NCBI RefSeq assembly: GCF_003951285.1
Contig: NZ_RXFQ01000003.1
Location: 357,319 to 421,318 of the forward strand
DNA length: 64,000 bases
DNA from: Variovorax beijingensis
Lineage (GTDB): Bacteria > Pseudomonadota > Gammaproteobacteria > Burkholderiales > Burkholderiaceae_C
Reading direction: 5' to 3'
The notes under the pieces are model-generated. The model was not told the origin of the DNA. It was given only the letters and a program-made list of their open reading frames with translations, and did not search any database. Position numbers and translations under genes: made by a program. This document shows, piece after piece, positions 18,201-25,305 of this stretch; positions within the stretch are counted from its first letter, which is position 1; each line of letters opens with the position of its first letter.

Positions 18201-18345
18201 CCGAGACCGTCACGGTCGGCAGGTCGATGTCCGGGAAGTTCTGCACCTTCATGGCGTTGAAGGACAGCAGCCCGCCGAAGCTGAGCAGCACGAACAGCAT
18301 CACCGCCGGAATCGGGTTGCGGATGGACCAGGCAGAGACGTTCAT
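15226..18345 (-). CDS. RND efflux transporter inner-membrane pump
   Basis: 1039-aa proton-driven pump of the HAE-1/AcrB-like RND superfamily. The sequence starts with the first membrane helix (IRNPIPAVMLFVLLSFGGLL); the proton-relay helix 4 carries Asp399-Asp400 in GILVDDAIVEVEN; two large periplasmic loops and a second set of helices (about residues 860-1010) complete the fold. The substrate cannot be read directly. It is the last gene of a four-gene operon (tetR, outer-membrane factor, adaptor, pump), with an ATGA overlap at its start. Confidence 0.93.
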   Translation of the reverse strand: MNVSAWSIRNPIPAVMLFVLLSFGGLLSFNAMKVQNFPDIDLPTVTVSASLPGAAPSQLETDVARKLENSIATVQGLKHITTKVQDGAATLIVEFRLEKPVQEAVDDVRSAVQRVRADLPADVRDPVVTKLDFAAQPVLAFTIASSRMDGEALSWFVDNDITKKLLALPGVGAVNRVGGVTRQVHVDLDPAKLQALGASAADISRQLRQVQTESAGGRIDLGGSEQPVRTLATVQSADQLADMQIALSDGRRIRLDQVARISDTIAEPRAAALLNGKPVVGFEVARSRGASEVEVGRAIQKALADLRAQRPDIELTEAFNFVEPVEEEYEGSLHLLYEGAILAVIVVWLFLRDWRATFVSAVALPMSVIPAFIGMHLLGFSVNVISLLALSLVVGILVDDAIVEVENIVRHLRMGKSPYEAAMEAADEIGLAVIATTFTLIAVFLPTAFMSGVAGKFFKQFGWTASLAVFASLVVARVLTPMMAAYLLKPVVGAEKEPRWLTAYMRAVEWSTHHRFKTMVLATLFFFGSLAMIPLLKTGFIPPDDNSQTQIYLSLPPGSTLAQTTAAAEETRHRVMKIDHVRSVYTTVAGGSAGGDPFANFGTPETRKATLTIKLDERGDRPRKQVIENQIRAALETLPGVRSTVGLGGSGEKYILALTGEDPAALASAASAVEKDLRTVPGLGNITSTASLIRPEIAVRPDFARAADLGVTSSAIAETLRVATLGDYDQALAKLNLAQRQVPIVVKLEDSARQDLDLLGRLSVPGTRGPVMLSQVASLTMEGGPAVIDRYDRSRNVNFEIELSGVGLGDAKTAVTALPSIQKLPPGVRVTEVGDAEVMTELFNSFGLAMLTGVLCIYIVLVLLFKDFLHPVTILCALPLALGGAFVGLLIGQKALSMPSLIGLIMLMGIATKNSILLVEYAIVARRDHGMSRWGALRDACHKRARPIIMTTLAMGAGMLPIAVGLGTADSSFRSPMAMAVIGGLITSTVLSLLVVPAVFTYVDDIEHWIRRTVRKLRGQPADPHIDDDLVETPPRPAA

Positions 18346-19580
18346 GGGCGCGCCCTCGTTTCACCGTTGCCCTGGCCGCCTGCGGCAGCCGAGGCCGGCG
18401 CTGCGGCGGGCTGGGCGCCGGCGCCCGCGGCTGCAGGGGGCGGCGCCGCCACGACGCGAACCAGGTCGCCGTCGTTCAGGAAGCCGGCGCCCTGCACCAC
18501 GATCTGCGCGCCCTCGGGCAGCGCGCTGGTGATCTCCACGCGCTCGCCGACGCGGCGGCCGGTCTGCACCTTCAGCTGCGCCACGCGGTTGTCGGGCTGC
18601 AGCACGAAGACGTTGTTGAAGCCGTCGCGCGGAACGATGGAGCTCTGCGGCACGGTGGGCGCGGAGCTGCGCCCCAGCTCGAAGTCGCCGCGCGCGAACA
18701 TGCCGGCCTTGATGCCGGTGTTCTGCTGCACGTTCGGCAGGTCGACATAGACCAGCGCCGCGCGGGTCTGTGGATCGACCGTGGGTGCGATGCTGCGCAC
18801 CTTGCCGCGCACCTGGGCGCCGCTCGCGCTCACCACGAAGGCCGTGGTGCCCACCGCAATGCGGCTGAGCTCGGCCGAAGTGACTTCGGCGCGCCATTCG
18901 AGCCGGCCCTGGCGGATCAGGCGGAACAACTCGGTGCCGGCGGCCACCACGCTGCCCACCGTGGCGGTGCGCGAGGAGATCACCCCGTCGTCGGGCGCCA
19001 GCACCTGCGTGTTGCGGCCGCGCACTTCCTGCGCTGCCAGCACGGCTTCGGCGGCCTCGACGCGCGCCTTGGCGGTCTGCTCGGCCGTCTGGTACTGGTT
19101 GATCTGCTGCTGGCTCAGTGCGCCGGTGGCCTGCAGCGTGCGGGCGCGTGCCGCGTTGCCCGCGGCATCGGCCGCGGTGGCCCTGGCCTCGGCAAGCGAG
19201 GCGCGCGATTGCGCGATGTCCGCGCGCACCGTCTCGGGCGAGAACACGGCCAGCAGCTGGCCCTTCTTCACCACGTCGCCCACGTTCACGCGCACTTCGG
19301 CAAGCCGGAGGCCGCTGGATTCGGAGCCCACGCTGGCCTCCTGCCAGGCCGCCACGTTGCCGTTGGCCGCGAGCGTGAGCGTCAGCTCGGTGGGTTCGGG
19401 TTTGGCCACGGTCACGGTCAGCGTCGGCCGGGAAGCGGGCGTGCCGTCCTTGCCCTTGGCTGCGGCGGCCGGCGTGCCGGCTTCGTTCTCGGGCTTGCGG
19501 GTCAGCCACACGGCAGCGGCAATGATGATGACCAGCGCCAGCAGCGCGATGGCAAGGGTGGAACGTTTGATTCTTTTCAT
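18342..19580 (-). CDS. RND efflux periplasmic adaptor (membrane fusion protein)
   Basis: 412-aa adaptor anchored by an N-terminal membrane helix (STLAIALLALVIIIAAAVWL). It has a split lipoyl domain around a coiled coil of about 100 residues (alanine-rich, ARASLAEARATAADAAGNAARARTL region), then beta-barrel and membrane-proximal segments; the C-terminus is alanine/proline/glycine-rich and low complexity. It would link the RND pump to the NodT-type outer-membrane channel encoded upstream; both boundaries are 4-nt ATGA overlaps. Confidence 0.92.
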   Translation of the reverse strand: MKRIKRSTLAIALLALVIIIAAAVWLTRKPENEAGTPAAAAKGKDGTPASRPTLTVTVAKPEPTELTLTLAANGNVAAWQEASVGSESSGLRLAEVRVNVGDVVKKGQLLAVFSPETVRADIAQSRASLAEARATAADAAGNAARARTLQATGALSQQQINQYQTAEQTAKARVEAAEAVLAAQEVRGRNTQVLAPDDGVISSRTATVGSVVAAGTELFRLIRQGRLEWRAEVTSAELSRIAVGTTAFVVSASGAQVRGKVRSIAPTVDPQTRAALVYVDLPNVQQNTGIKAGMFARGDFELGRSSAPTVPQSSIVPRDGFNNVFVLQPDNRVAQLKVQTGRRVGERVEITSALPEGAQIVVQGAGFLNDGDLVRVVAAPPPAAAGAGAQPAAAPASAAAGGQGNGETRARP

Positions 19581-21076
19581 GGCGACGTCGCGACCTTGGC
19601 GGCCGGGTTGGAAGTCATTGAGGGTGATTCGGGGCGGGCCCAGCCGCCGCCCATCGAGCGGTAGAGCGCCACCCAGGCTTCGGTGCGCTCGCGCTGCAGC
19701 GAGACGCGCGCGGTCTGCGCGGCAAAGAGCGTGCGGCGCGAATCCTCGAGCTCGAACAGGCTGGCCAGGCCGCTCTGGTAGCGCGCCTGGGTGGCGTCGA
19801 ACGAGGCCTGGTAGTTCTGCACGGCGGCATCGGCATCGGTGGCGCGTGCGTTGGTGCTGTCCAGATTGACCAGCGCCTCTTCCACTTCGCGCACCGCCAG
19901 CCGCACGTTGGCCCTGTAGAGCGCCACCGCTTCGGTGTAGCGGGCCTTGGCCGCATCGGAGTTGGCGGCGCGCGTGCCGCCGTCGAACAGCGGCACGGTC
20001 AGCGACACCGGCCCCACGGTCCAGGTGTCGAGCGATTCGCGGAAGCCGCTGGTGCGGATCTGAATGCGGCCGATGGAACCCGAAAGCGACAGGCGCGGAT
20101 AGCGTGCGGCCTCGGCCGAGCCCACGTCGGCGCTGGCAGCTGCCACGCCGAGCTCGGCGGAGTAGACGTCGGGCCGCTGCGAGATGGCCTGTGCCGGCAC
20201 GCTGGCAATGCTGCCCACCGCCGGCAGGGCGCGCTGGGTCGGCGAGGCGGCCAGTTTCCCCTCCAGCGCCGTTTCGTCGATGCCGCTGAGCGCCACCAGC
20301 GCCTTGCGCTGCACTGCGCACAAGGCGCGCTGCTGGGTCAGGCGGCCCGAGGCGTCGGAGGCGCTGGCGCGTGCGAGCGCGGCATCGGCCGGCGCCGTGA
20401 AGCCGGCGCGCGCCGAGAGGTCAGTGAGGCGCGCGGTTTCGGCGCGCGACCTGGCATCGGATTCGGACACGCGCAGCTGCTGCCGGCAGGCGCGTTCTGC
20501 AAAGTACGCGTTGGCTGTTTCGGCCGCCACCGCAACGCGCGCCTCGTGCCACTTGGCATCGGCGCTTTCCTGCCGGCGAAGCGCCGCGTCGCGATCGGCA
20601 CGCAGCCGGCCGAACAGGTCGATCTCCCATTGCGATTGCAGGCCGGCCTGCAGCGTGGTCAGCGGCGCGATCGCCGAGAGGCTGCTGCCGCTCGACGAGC
20701 CGCTCGTGCCGCCCGAGCCGAGCGAAGAGCCCGAGACGCCGCGGCTGGCCGATGCCGTGCCGTCCAGGTTGGGCAGCAGTGCCGCGCCGGCCGCGATGCG
20801 CGTGGAGCGCGCCTCGGCCACGCGCGCCGCGGCGCTCGCGACATTGGGACTCGCGGCCTCGGCCGCGGCAATGAGTTCGACCAGCAGCGGGTCGTCGAGC
20901 TGGCGCCACCAGTCGGCCAGCGATGCGAGCGAGCCGCCGTGCGGCAGCGGCGCGTGCCACTTCGCGGGAAGGGGCGCCTCGACCGCGGCGGGCGGCCTCG
21001 TGAACCCGCAGCCGGCAAGCCCGAGCCCAAGGCCCAGCGGCAGGCAGAGGGCGGCAATCGATCGGAGTCGTCTCAT
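19577..21076 (-). CDS. NodT-family outer-membrane efflux lipoprotein
   Basis: 499-aa TolC-like outer-membrane factor. The signal ends in the lipobox LGLAGC (Cys23). The body shows the duplicated coiled-coil pattern of OprM/NodT proteins (for example WWRQLDDPLLVELIAAAEAASPNV, and the second-half counterpart LAVREVEEALVNLDS). A serine/glycine-rich loop lies near residues 103-125. The ATG at 21076 overlaps the TetR stop; the frame is open upstream but only this start yields a lipoprotein signal. Confidence 0.92.
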   Translation of the reverse strand: MRRLRSIAALCLPLGLGLGLAGCGFTRPPAAVEAPLPAKWHAPLPHGGSLASLADWWRQLDDPLLVELIAAAEAASPNVASAAARVAEARSTRIAAGAALLPNLDGTASASRGVSGSSLGSGGTSGSSSGSSLSAIAPLTTLQAGLQSQWEIDLFGRLRADRDAALRRQESADAKWHEARVAVAAETANAYFAERACRQQLRVSESDARSRAETARLTDLSARAGFTAPADAALARASASDASGRLTQQRALCAVQRKALVALSGIDETALEGKLAASPTQRALPAVGSIASVPAQAISQRPDVYSAELGVAAASADVGSAEAARYPRLSLSGSIGRIQIRTSGFRESLDTWTVGPVSLTVPLFDGGTRAANSDAAKARYTEAVALYRANVRLAVREVEEALVNLDSTNARATDADAAVQNYQASFDATQARYQSGLASLFELEDSRRTLFAAQTARVSLQRERTEAWVALYRSMGGGWARPESPSMTSNPAAKVATSP

Positions 21077-21795
21077 GTCTTCTTTCTCCCGGAACGGGCA
21101 GGTGCCGCCGCGTGCCTGGCGGCGGTTTGGCGGCGCAGGGCTTCGGCCTCGACCAGCGCAATGGCATAGCCCGTGAGGCGCTGTGCCCAGGTGTCCACGC
21201 TGCGCGGCGTATTCAGCAAGGAAGGGCGTATCGCCTCGACGAGGTCCTGGCTCACGAAAAGCTGCATTGCCAGGCCGGTGATGGCAAAGGTCAGCCGGTG
21301 CACGTCGTCGTCGGGCCGCGTGATGCCCAGGCGGCGGCACAGCACGCCGGCGATGGCATTGTGCGGGCCCTTGATGTCGCGCTCCATCTCCTCGGCCCAC
21401 TGGCTGGTCGGCTCGAGCATTTCGCGCAGGTGCAGCTGGATGCACTGGCGCACGATCTCCCCCTGCTTCAGGGGCTCGATCATGCGGGTGAAGAAGATCT
21501 GCAGCGCCTCTTCCAGCGGCAGCTCGGGCGCGGCATAGAGCGAGATGAAATCGCCCGCGTTGCCGCCCATCGGCTCGCCGAAGGTGGCGGCATACAGCCC
21601 GGCCTTGTCGCCGAAGTAGTAGCTGATGGCCGAGATGTTCACGCCTGCCGCGCGCGCGATCTCGCGGGTCGAGGTCTTGGCGTAGCCGTTGGCGGCGAAC
21701 AGCGCGAGGGCGGCGTAGAGCAGGCGCTGGCGTGCTTCGACGCCGTCGCTGCGCGGTGCGCGGGCGGAAAGTGCTTGCAGGGCGGAGGCGCTCAT
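21073..21795 (-). CDS. TetR-family regulator of the RND operon (CerR/DUF1956 type)
   Basis: 240-aa repressor. Residues about 20-65 form a TetR helix-turn-helix (LFAANGYAKTSTREIARAAGVNISAISYYFGDKAGLY; pattern only partly quoted). The C-terminal region resembles the DUF1956 ligand domain of CecR/YbiH. It is the first gene of the operon it is likely to control, and a perfect 16-bp palindrome lies 23 bp upstream of its ATG. The basic C-terminal tail (SGRKKT) is unremarkable. Confidence 0.92.
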   Translation of the reverse strand: MSASALQALSARAPRSDGVEARQRLLYAALALFAANGYAKTSTREIARAAGVNISAISYYFGDKAGLYAATFGEPMGGNAGDFISLYAAPELPLEEALQIFFTRMIEPLKQGEIVRQCIQLHLREMLEPTSQWAEEMERDIKGPHNAIAGVLCRRLGITRPDDDVHRLTFAITGLAMQLFVSQDLVEAIRPSLLNTPRSVDTWAQRLTGYAIALVEAEALRRQTAARHAAAPARSGRKKT

Positions 21796-21818
21796 GCCGG
21801 CGATTAGACCATGCAGCT

Positions 21819-21834
21819 AATCAAACGTTTGATT
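21819..21834. promoter_or_regulatory. Perfect 16-bp palindrome, candidate TetR operator
   Basis: AATCAAACGTTTGATT is fully self-complementary. It lies in the gap between the TetR gene (start 21795, minus) and the sigma-54 activator gene (plus), at the position expected of an autoregulatory operator. I infer binding by the TetR protein encoded beside it. Confidence 0.72.
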
Positions 21835-21952
21835 TACTTATGGCGGGATGAGGGCTTTCTTCGCATCGTCTGGCGAATGTGCATTTGGTGCATTTCCGGT
21901 GGCCGCATTGCCGCCCGGCGAGCGGCCGAATGAGGCGCGCTACGATCCGCCC

Positions 21953-23497
21953 ATGTCCGCCGTTCCGCCCGCTGCCGCATCGCCCGCCCTGCCTCTGGAC
22001 GCCGAAGGCATCCTTGCGCTGGCCGCGCGCTCGATGTTCCATTTGTTCTCGAGCATCAGCCAGGGCATGTTCCTGGTGGACCGCAGCGGGCGCATCGTGT
22101 GGGTCAACGAAGGCTATCGCCGCTTCCTGCCGGCGCTGGGTTTTTCGTCGATCGACCAGTTCCTGGGCCACATGGTCGAGGACGTCATTCCCAACACGCA
22201 GATGCGGCGCGTGCTCGAGACCGGCGAGCCGATCCTGGTCGACCTGCTCAACAACAAGGCGGGCACCTTCGTGGTCAGCCGCATTCCGCTGCGCGCCGAG
22301 AGCGACGGGCGCGAGGGGCAGGCGGGGGAGGTCATCGGCGCCATCGGCATCGTGCTGTTCGACCAGCCGGAAACCACGCTGCAGCCGCTCATCAGCAAGT
22401 TCGCGCTGCTGCAGCGCGACCTCGACGATGCGCGGCGCGAGCTCGCCACCCAGCGCAACAACCCGCTCTACCAGCACGCGGCCGACGGACAGCGCCGCTC
22501 CAAGTACACCTTTGCCAGCTTCATCGGCAGCAGCCCGGCCGCGGTGGAGGTCAAGCGCCATGCGCGGCGCGCCGCACAGTCCGCCAGCCCGGTGCTGCTG
22601 CTGGGCGAGACGGGCACGGGCAAGGAATTGCTCGCGCATGCGATCCATGCGGCCTCGGCGCGGGCCAAGGGGCAGTTCGTCAGCGTCAACATCGCGGCAG
22701 TGCCGGACACGCTGCTGGAGGCCGAGTTCTTCGGCTTCGCGCCCGGCGCCTTCACCGGCGCCGACAGGCGAGGGCGCGAGGGCAAGTTCAAGCTGGCCGA
22801 TGGCGGCAGCCTGTTCCTCGACGAGATCGGCGACATGCCGCTCGGCCTGCAGGCCAAGCTGCTGCGCGCATTGCAGGAGGGCGAGATCGAGCCGCTCGGC
22901 TCCAACAAGCTGGTGCCCTTCGATGCGCGCGTGATCGCCGCCACCTCGCGCGACCTGCCAGAACTGGTGCGCCGTGGCCAGTTCCGCGAAGACTTGTACT
23001 ACCGCCTCAACGTGCTGCCCTTGCGCGTGCCGCCGCTGCGCGAGCGGCGCAGCGACATTCCGGCGCTGGTCGAGGCGCTGGGCGAGGACATGGCGCTGCG
23101 CAGCGGCGAAGCCCCGCCCGAGATCACGCCCGATGCGCTCGCGCTGCTGGCCGGCCAGCACTGGCGCGGCAACATCCGCGAGCTGCGCAACGTGCTGGAG
23201 CAGGTCACGATGCGCAGCGACTCGCAGCGCATCGACGCCGCGCAGCTCGAGCGCATCCTGCGCGAAGCGGGGCTGGAGCAGATCGAACTGCCCGCCACCC
23301 TGCAGAGCGCGCACGACGCCGACGAAGAGGCGCTGCTGCTGCGGCCGCTCGCGCAGCAGGTGGCCGAACTGGAGCGCAAGGCGATCGCCGCGGCGCTTGC
23401 AGCGACCGGCGGCAACAAGCTGGCAACGTCGAGGCTGCTCGGCATTTCGCGTGCAACGCTCTACGAGCGCATGACGAGCCAGGAGCGGCCGGCGTGA
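21953..23497 (+). CDS. Sigma-54-dependent transcriptional activator (PAS-AAA-HTH)
   Basis: 514-aa enhancer-binding protein. The N-terminal PAS-like sensor (about residues 30-150, MFLVDRSGRIVWVNEGYRRF) is followed by the AAA+ domain: Walker A GETGTGKE, the sigma-54 contact loop GAFTGAD, Walker B SLFLDEIGDMP and the arginine-finger region YYRLNVLPLRVPPLRERR. It ends in a Fis-type HTH (AAALAATGGNKLATSRLLGISRATLYERM). No receiver domain is present, so it senses a ligand or redox state directly. An in-frame ATG at 21848 would add 35 residues; the ATG at 21953 is preferred because the extension resembles no domain. Its likely target is the sigma-54 promoter 420 bp downstream. Confidence 0.93.
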   Translation: MSAVPPAAASPALPLDAEGILALAARSMFHLFSSISQGMFLVDRSGRIVWVNEGYRRFLPALGFSSIDQFLGHMVEDVIPNTQMRRVLETGEPILVDLLNNKAGTFVVSRIPLRAESDGREGQAGEVIGAIGIVLFDQPETTLQPLISKFALLQRDLDDARRELATQRNNPLYQHAADGQRRSKYTFASFIGSSPAAVEVKRHARRAAQSASPVLLLGETGTGKELLAHAIHAASARAKGQFVSVNIAAVPDTLLEAEFFGFAPGAFTGADRRGREGKFKLADGGSLFLDEIGDMPLGLQAKLLRALQEGEIEPLGSNKLVPFDARVIAATSRDLPELVRRGQFREDLYYRLNVLPLRVPPLRERRSDIPALVEALGEDMALRSGEAPPEITPDALALLAGQHWRGNIRELRNVLEQVTMRSDSQRIDAAQLERILREAGLEQIELPATLQSAHDADEEALLLRPLAQQVAELERKAIAAALAATGGNKLATSRLLGISRATLYERMTSQERPA

Positions 23498-23543
23498 AGC
23501 CGCCGAGCCTCGTGCGCCGCATCGGCCTGGAGCGAGCAAGCCT

Positions 23544-23819
23544 GTGAGCGTGCGCGCCCTGCGGTCCACCTTCGGCCCCAATTGCCATTGGTGCGGCCTG
23601 GCCATGGACTTCGACGAGCCTCACGGCAGGCCCGAGTCCGCGACCATCGAGCACCTGATCGATTCGACGCTTGGCGGCGTGCGCTCGCAAAAGCGCCGCC
23701 GGCTCGCGCACGCCGCCTGCAACCACGCGCGCAACGAGTTCCGCATGCAGGCCGAACGCCAGTTCCAGCACTGGATCGCGGAGCGCCAGGCCTCCGAGAA
23801 AACCCTGAACGAAAAATAG
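23544..23819 (+). CDS. Small HNH-nuclease-like protein
   Basis: 91-aa protein with the pattern CHWCG near residue 14-18, TIEHLIDSTLGG in the middle and a later LAHAACNHARNEF, which matches the Cys/His/Asn spacing of an HNH (endonuclease VII-like) metal site. It lies 46 bp after the sigma-54 activator and just before that activator's presumed target promoter. Whether it cuts DNA is unknown. It has a charged helical tail (RQFQHWIAERQ). A GTG at a nearby position is not needed; the ATG-equivalent start at 23544 is a GTG codon (GTGAGCGTGCGC). Confidence 0.68.
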   Translation: MSVRALRSTFGPNCHWCGLAMDFDEPHGRPESATIEHLIDSTLGGVRSQKRRRLAHAACNHARNEFRMQAERQFQHWIAERQASEKTLNEK

Positions 23820-23831
23820 ACAATTGATCAA

Positions 23832-23859
23832 AATTCAGGCACATCAAGTGTTCTGAATT
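23832..23859. promoter_or_regulatory. Inverted repeat, candidate upstream activating site for the sigma-54 activator
   Basis: AATTCAG-N14-CTGAATT is a perfect 7-bp inverted repeat, with partial inner symmetry (CAC/GTG). Its centre is about 97 bp upstream of the start site predicted from the -24/-12 element, within the usual range for enhancer sites. Another small palindrome, TTGATCAA, adjoins it at 23824-23831. Confidence 0.6.
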
Positions 23860-23916
23860 CAGTCGAAAGACGCATCTTCCGAATGAAGAAGCGTTTGGTA
23901 TCAAGGGGTTAGCAGA

Positions 23917-23931
23917 TGGCACGAAGTGTGC
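23917..23931 (+). promoter_or_regulatory. Sigma-54 (-24/-12) promoter of the ABC transporter/PHB depolymerase operon
   Basis: TGGCAC-N5-GTGC differs from the sigma-54 consensus TGGCAC-N5-TTGC at one position, with the GG and GC doublets at the correct spacing. It lies 32 bp before the ATG of the substrate-binding protein gene, downstream of a gene for a sigma-54 activator. Confidence 0.8.
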
Positions 23932-23963
23932 AATATTCAGTCACCTATTACAGGAGACACAGA

Positions 23964-25151
23964 ATGAACCGTCGCCATCTCGTCGCCCTGGCCGCACTCG
24001 CCGCCTGCGCCGCCGCCGCACCCGCCTGGGCCCAGTCCAACGAAATCCGCATCGCCCACATCTACAGCAAGACCGGTCCGCTCGAGGCCTACGGCAAGCA
24101 GACCCAGACCGGCCTGATGATGGGACTGGACTACGCCACCGGCGGCACGATGACCGTCAACGGCAAGAAACTCGTGGTCATCGAGAAGGACGACCAGGGC
24201 AAGCCCGACCTCGGCAAGTCGCTGCTGGCCGCGGCCTACTCCGACGACAAGGCCGCGCTGGCGGTGGGCCCCACGGCTTCGGGCGTGGCGCTGGCCATGC
24301 TGCCGGTGGCCGAGGAGTACAAGAAGATCCTGATCGTGGAGCCCGCGGTGGCTGATTCGATCACCGGCGACAAGTGGAACAAGTACATCTTCCGCACCGG
24401 GCGCAATTCGAGCCAGGACGCAATCAGCAACGCGGTGGCCATCGACAAGGCCGGCGTGACCGTGGCCACGCTCGCGCAGGACAACGCCTTCGGCCGCGAC
24501 GGCGTGAAGGCCTTTGGCGCCGCGCTCAAGAAGGCGAAGCTGGTGCACGAGGAATACCTGCCGCCCGCCACCACCGACTTCACGGCCGGCGCGCAGCGCC
24601 TGATCGACAAGCTCAAGGACCAGCCGGGCCGCAAGATCATCTGGATCGTCTGGGCCGGCGCGGGCAATCCGTTCAAGATCGTCGACCTCGACCTGAAGCG
24701 CTACGGCATCGAGATTGCCACCGGCGGCAACATCCTGCCGGCCATGGCGGCCTACAAGAACCTGCCCGGCATGGAAGGCGCGGCGTACTACTACTTCGGC
24801 ATTCCGAAGAACCCGGTCAACGAGGCGCTGGTGTCGGCGCACTACAAGGAATTCAAGACGCCGCCGGACTTCTTCACGGCCGGCGGCTTCTCGGCCGCGA
24901 TGGCGGTGGTCACGGCGCTCAAGAAGACGGGCGGCGACACCGGCACCAACAAGCTCATCGGCGCCATGGAAGGCATGAGCTTCGACACGCCCAAGGGCAA
25001 GATGACCTTCCGCAAGGAAGACCACCAGGCGATGCAGTCGATGTACCACTTCAAGATCAAGGCCGATCCGGCATTCGCCTGGGGCGTGCCGGAGCTGGTG
25101 CGCGAGATCAAGCCTGAAGAGATGGACATCCCCATCAAGAACAAGAAGTAA
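23964..25151 (+). CDS. Branched-chain amino acid-type ABC transporter substrate-binding protein
   Basis: 395-aa periplasmic protein of the LivK/HAAT type I fold. Signal peptide MNRRHLVALAALAACAAAAPAWA; mature part begins with EIRIAHIYSKTGPLEAYGKQ, typical of the family, with the second-lobe hinge around FGRDGVKAF. The ligand is not evident; HAAT binding proteins take amino acids, amides, urea, aromatic acids and other small organic acids. The ATG at 23964 follows an AGGAGA Shine-Dalgarno and the sigma-54 promoter. It is the first gene of the operon that also carries the PHB depolymerase. Confidence 0.92.
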   Translation: MNRRHLVALAALAACAAAAPAWAQSNEIRIAHIYSKTGPLEAYGKQTQTGLMMGLDYATGGTMTVNGKKLVVIEKDDQGKPDLGKSLLAAAYSDDKAALAVGPTASGVALAMLPVAEEYKKILIVEPAVADSITGDKWNKYIFRTGRNSSQDAISNAVAIDKAGVTVATLAQDNAFGRDGVKAFGAALKKAKLVHEEYLPPATTDFTAGAQRLIDKLKDQPGRKIIWIVWAGAGNPFKIVDLDLKRYGIEIATGGNILPAMAAYKNLPGMEGAAYYYFGIPKNPVNEALVSAHYKEFKTPPDFFTAGGFSAAMAVVTALKKTGGDTGTNKLIGAMEGMSFDTPKGKMTFRKEDHQAMQSMYHFKIKADPAFAWGVPELVREIKPEEMDIPIKNKK

Positions 25152-25305
25152 GGCTCGCCCTTTCAAGTTTGTGCGAACTCGCCCCGGCACGGCCGCCGGG
25201 CGAAGCGCCAGCCTGCGCCGCCGAAGCGCGGGCGGGCGCAACCAACGGCCGATTCGTCAGCAATCCAGCAAGCGTTCGATACACCTACAACAGAAGGAGA
25301 CAGCG

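Noticed and set aside
16804..18750. Open frame of 648 codons opposite the first RND pump
   Set aside because: Antisense shadow; no domain and no ribosome site, while the minus strand encodes the full pump.
21848..21952. Longer N-terminus for the sigma-54 activator from ATG 21848
   Set aside because: The 35 extra residues are not domain-like; the start at 21953 gives a normal N-terminus. Not fully excluded.
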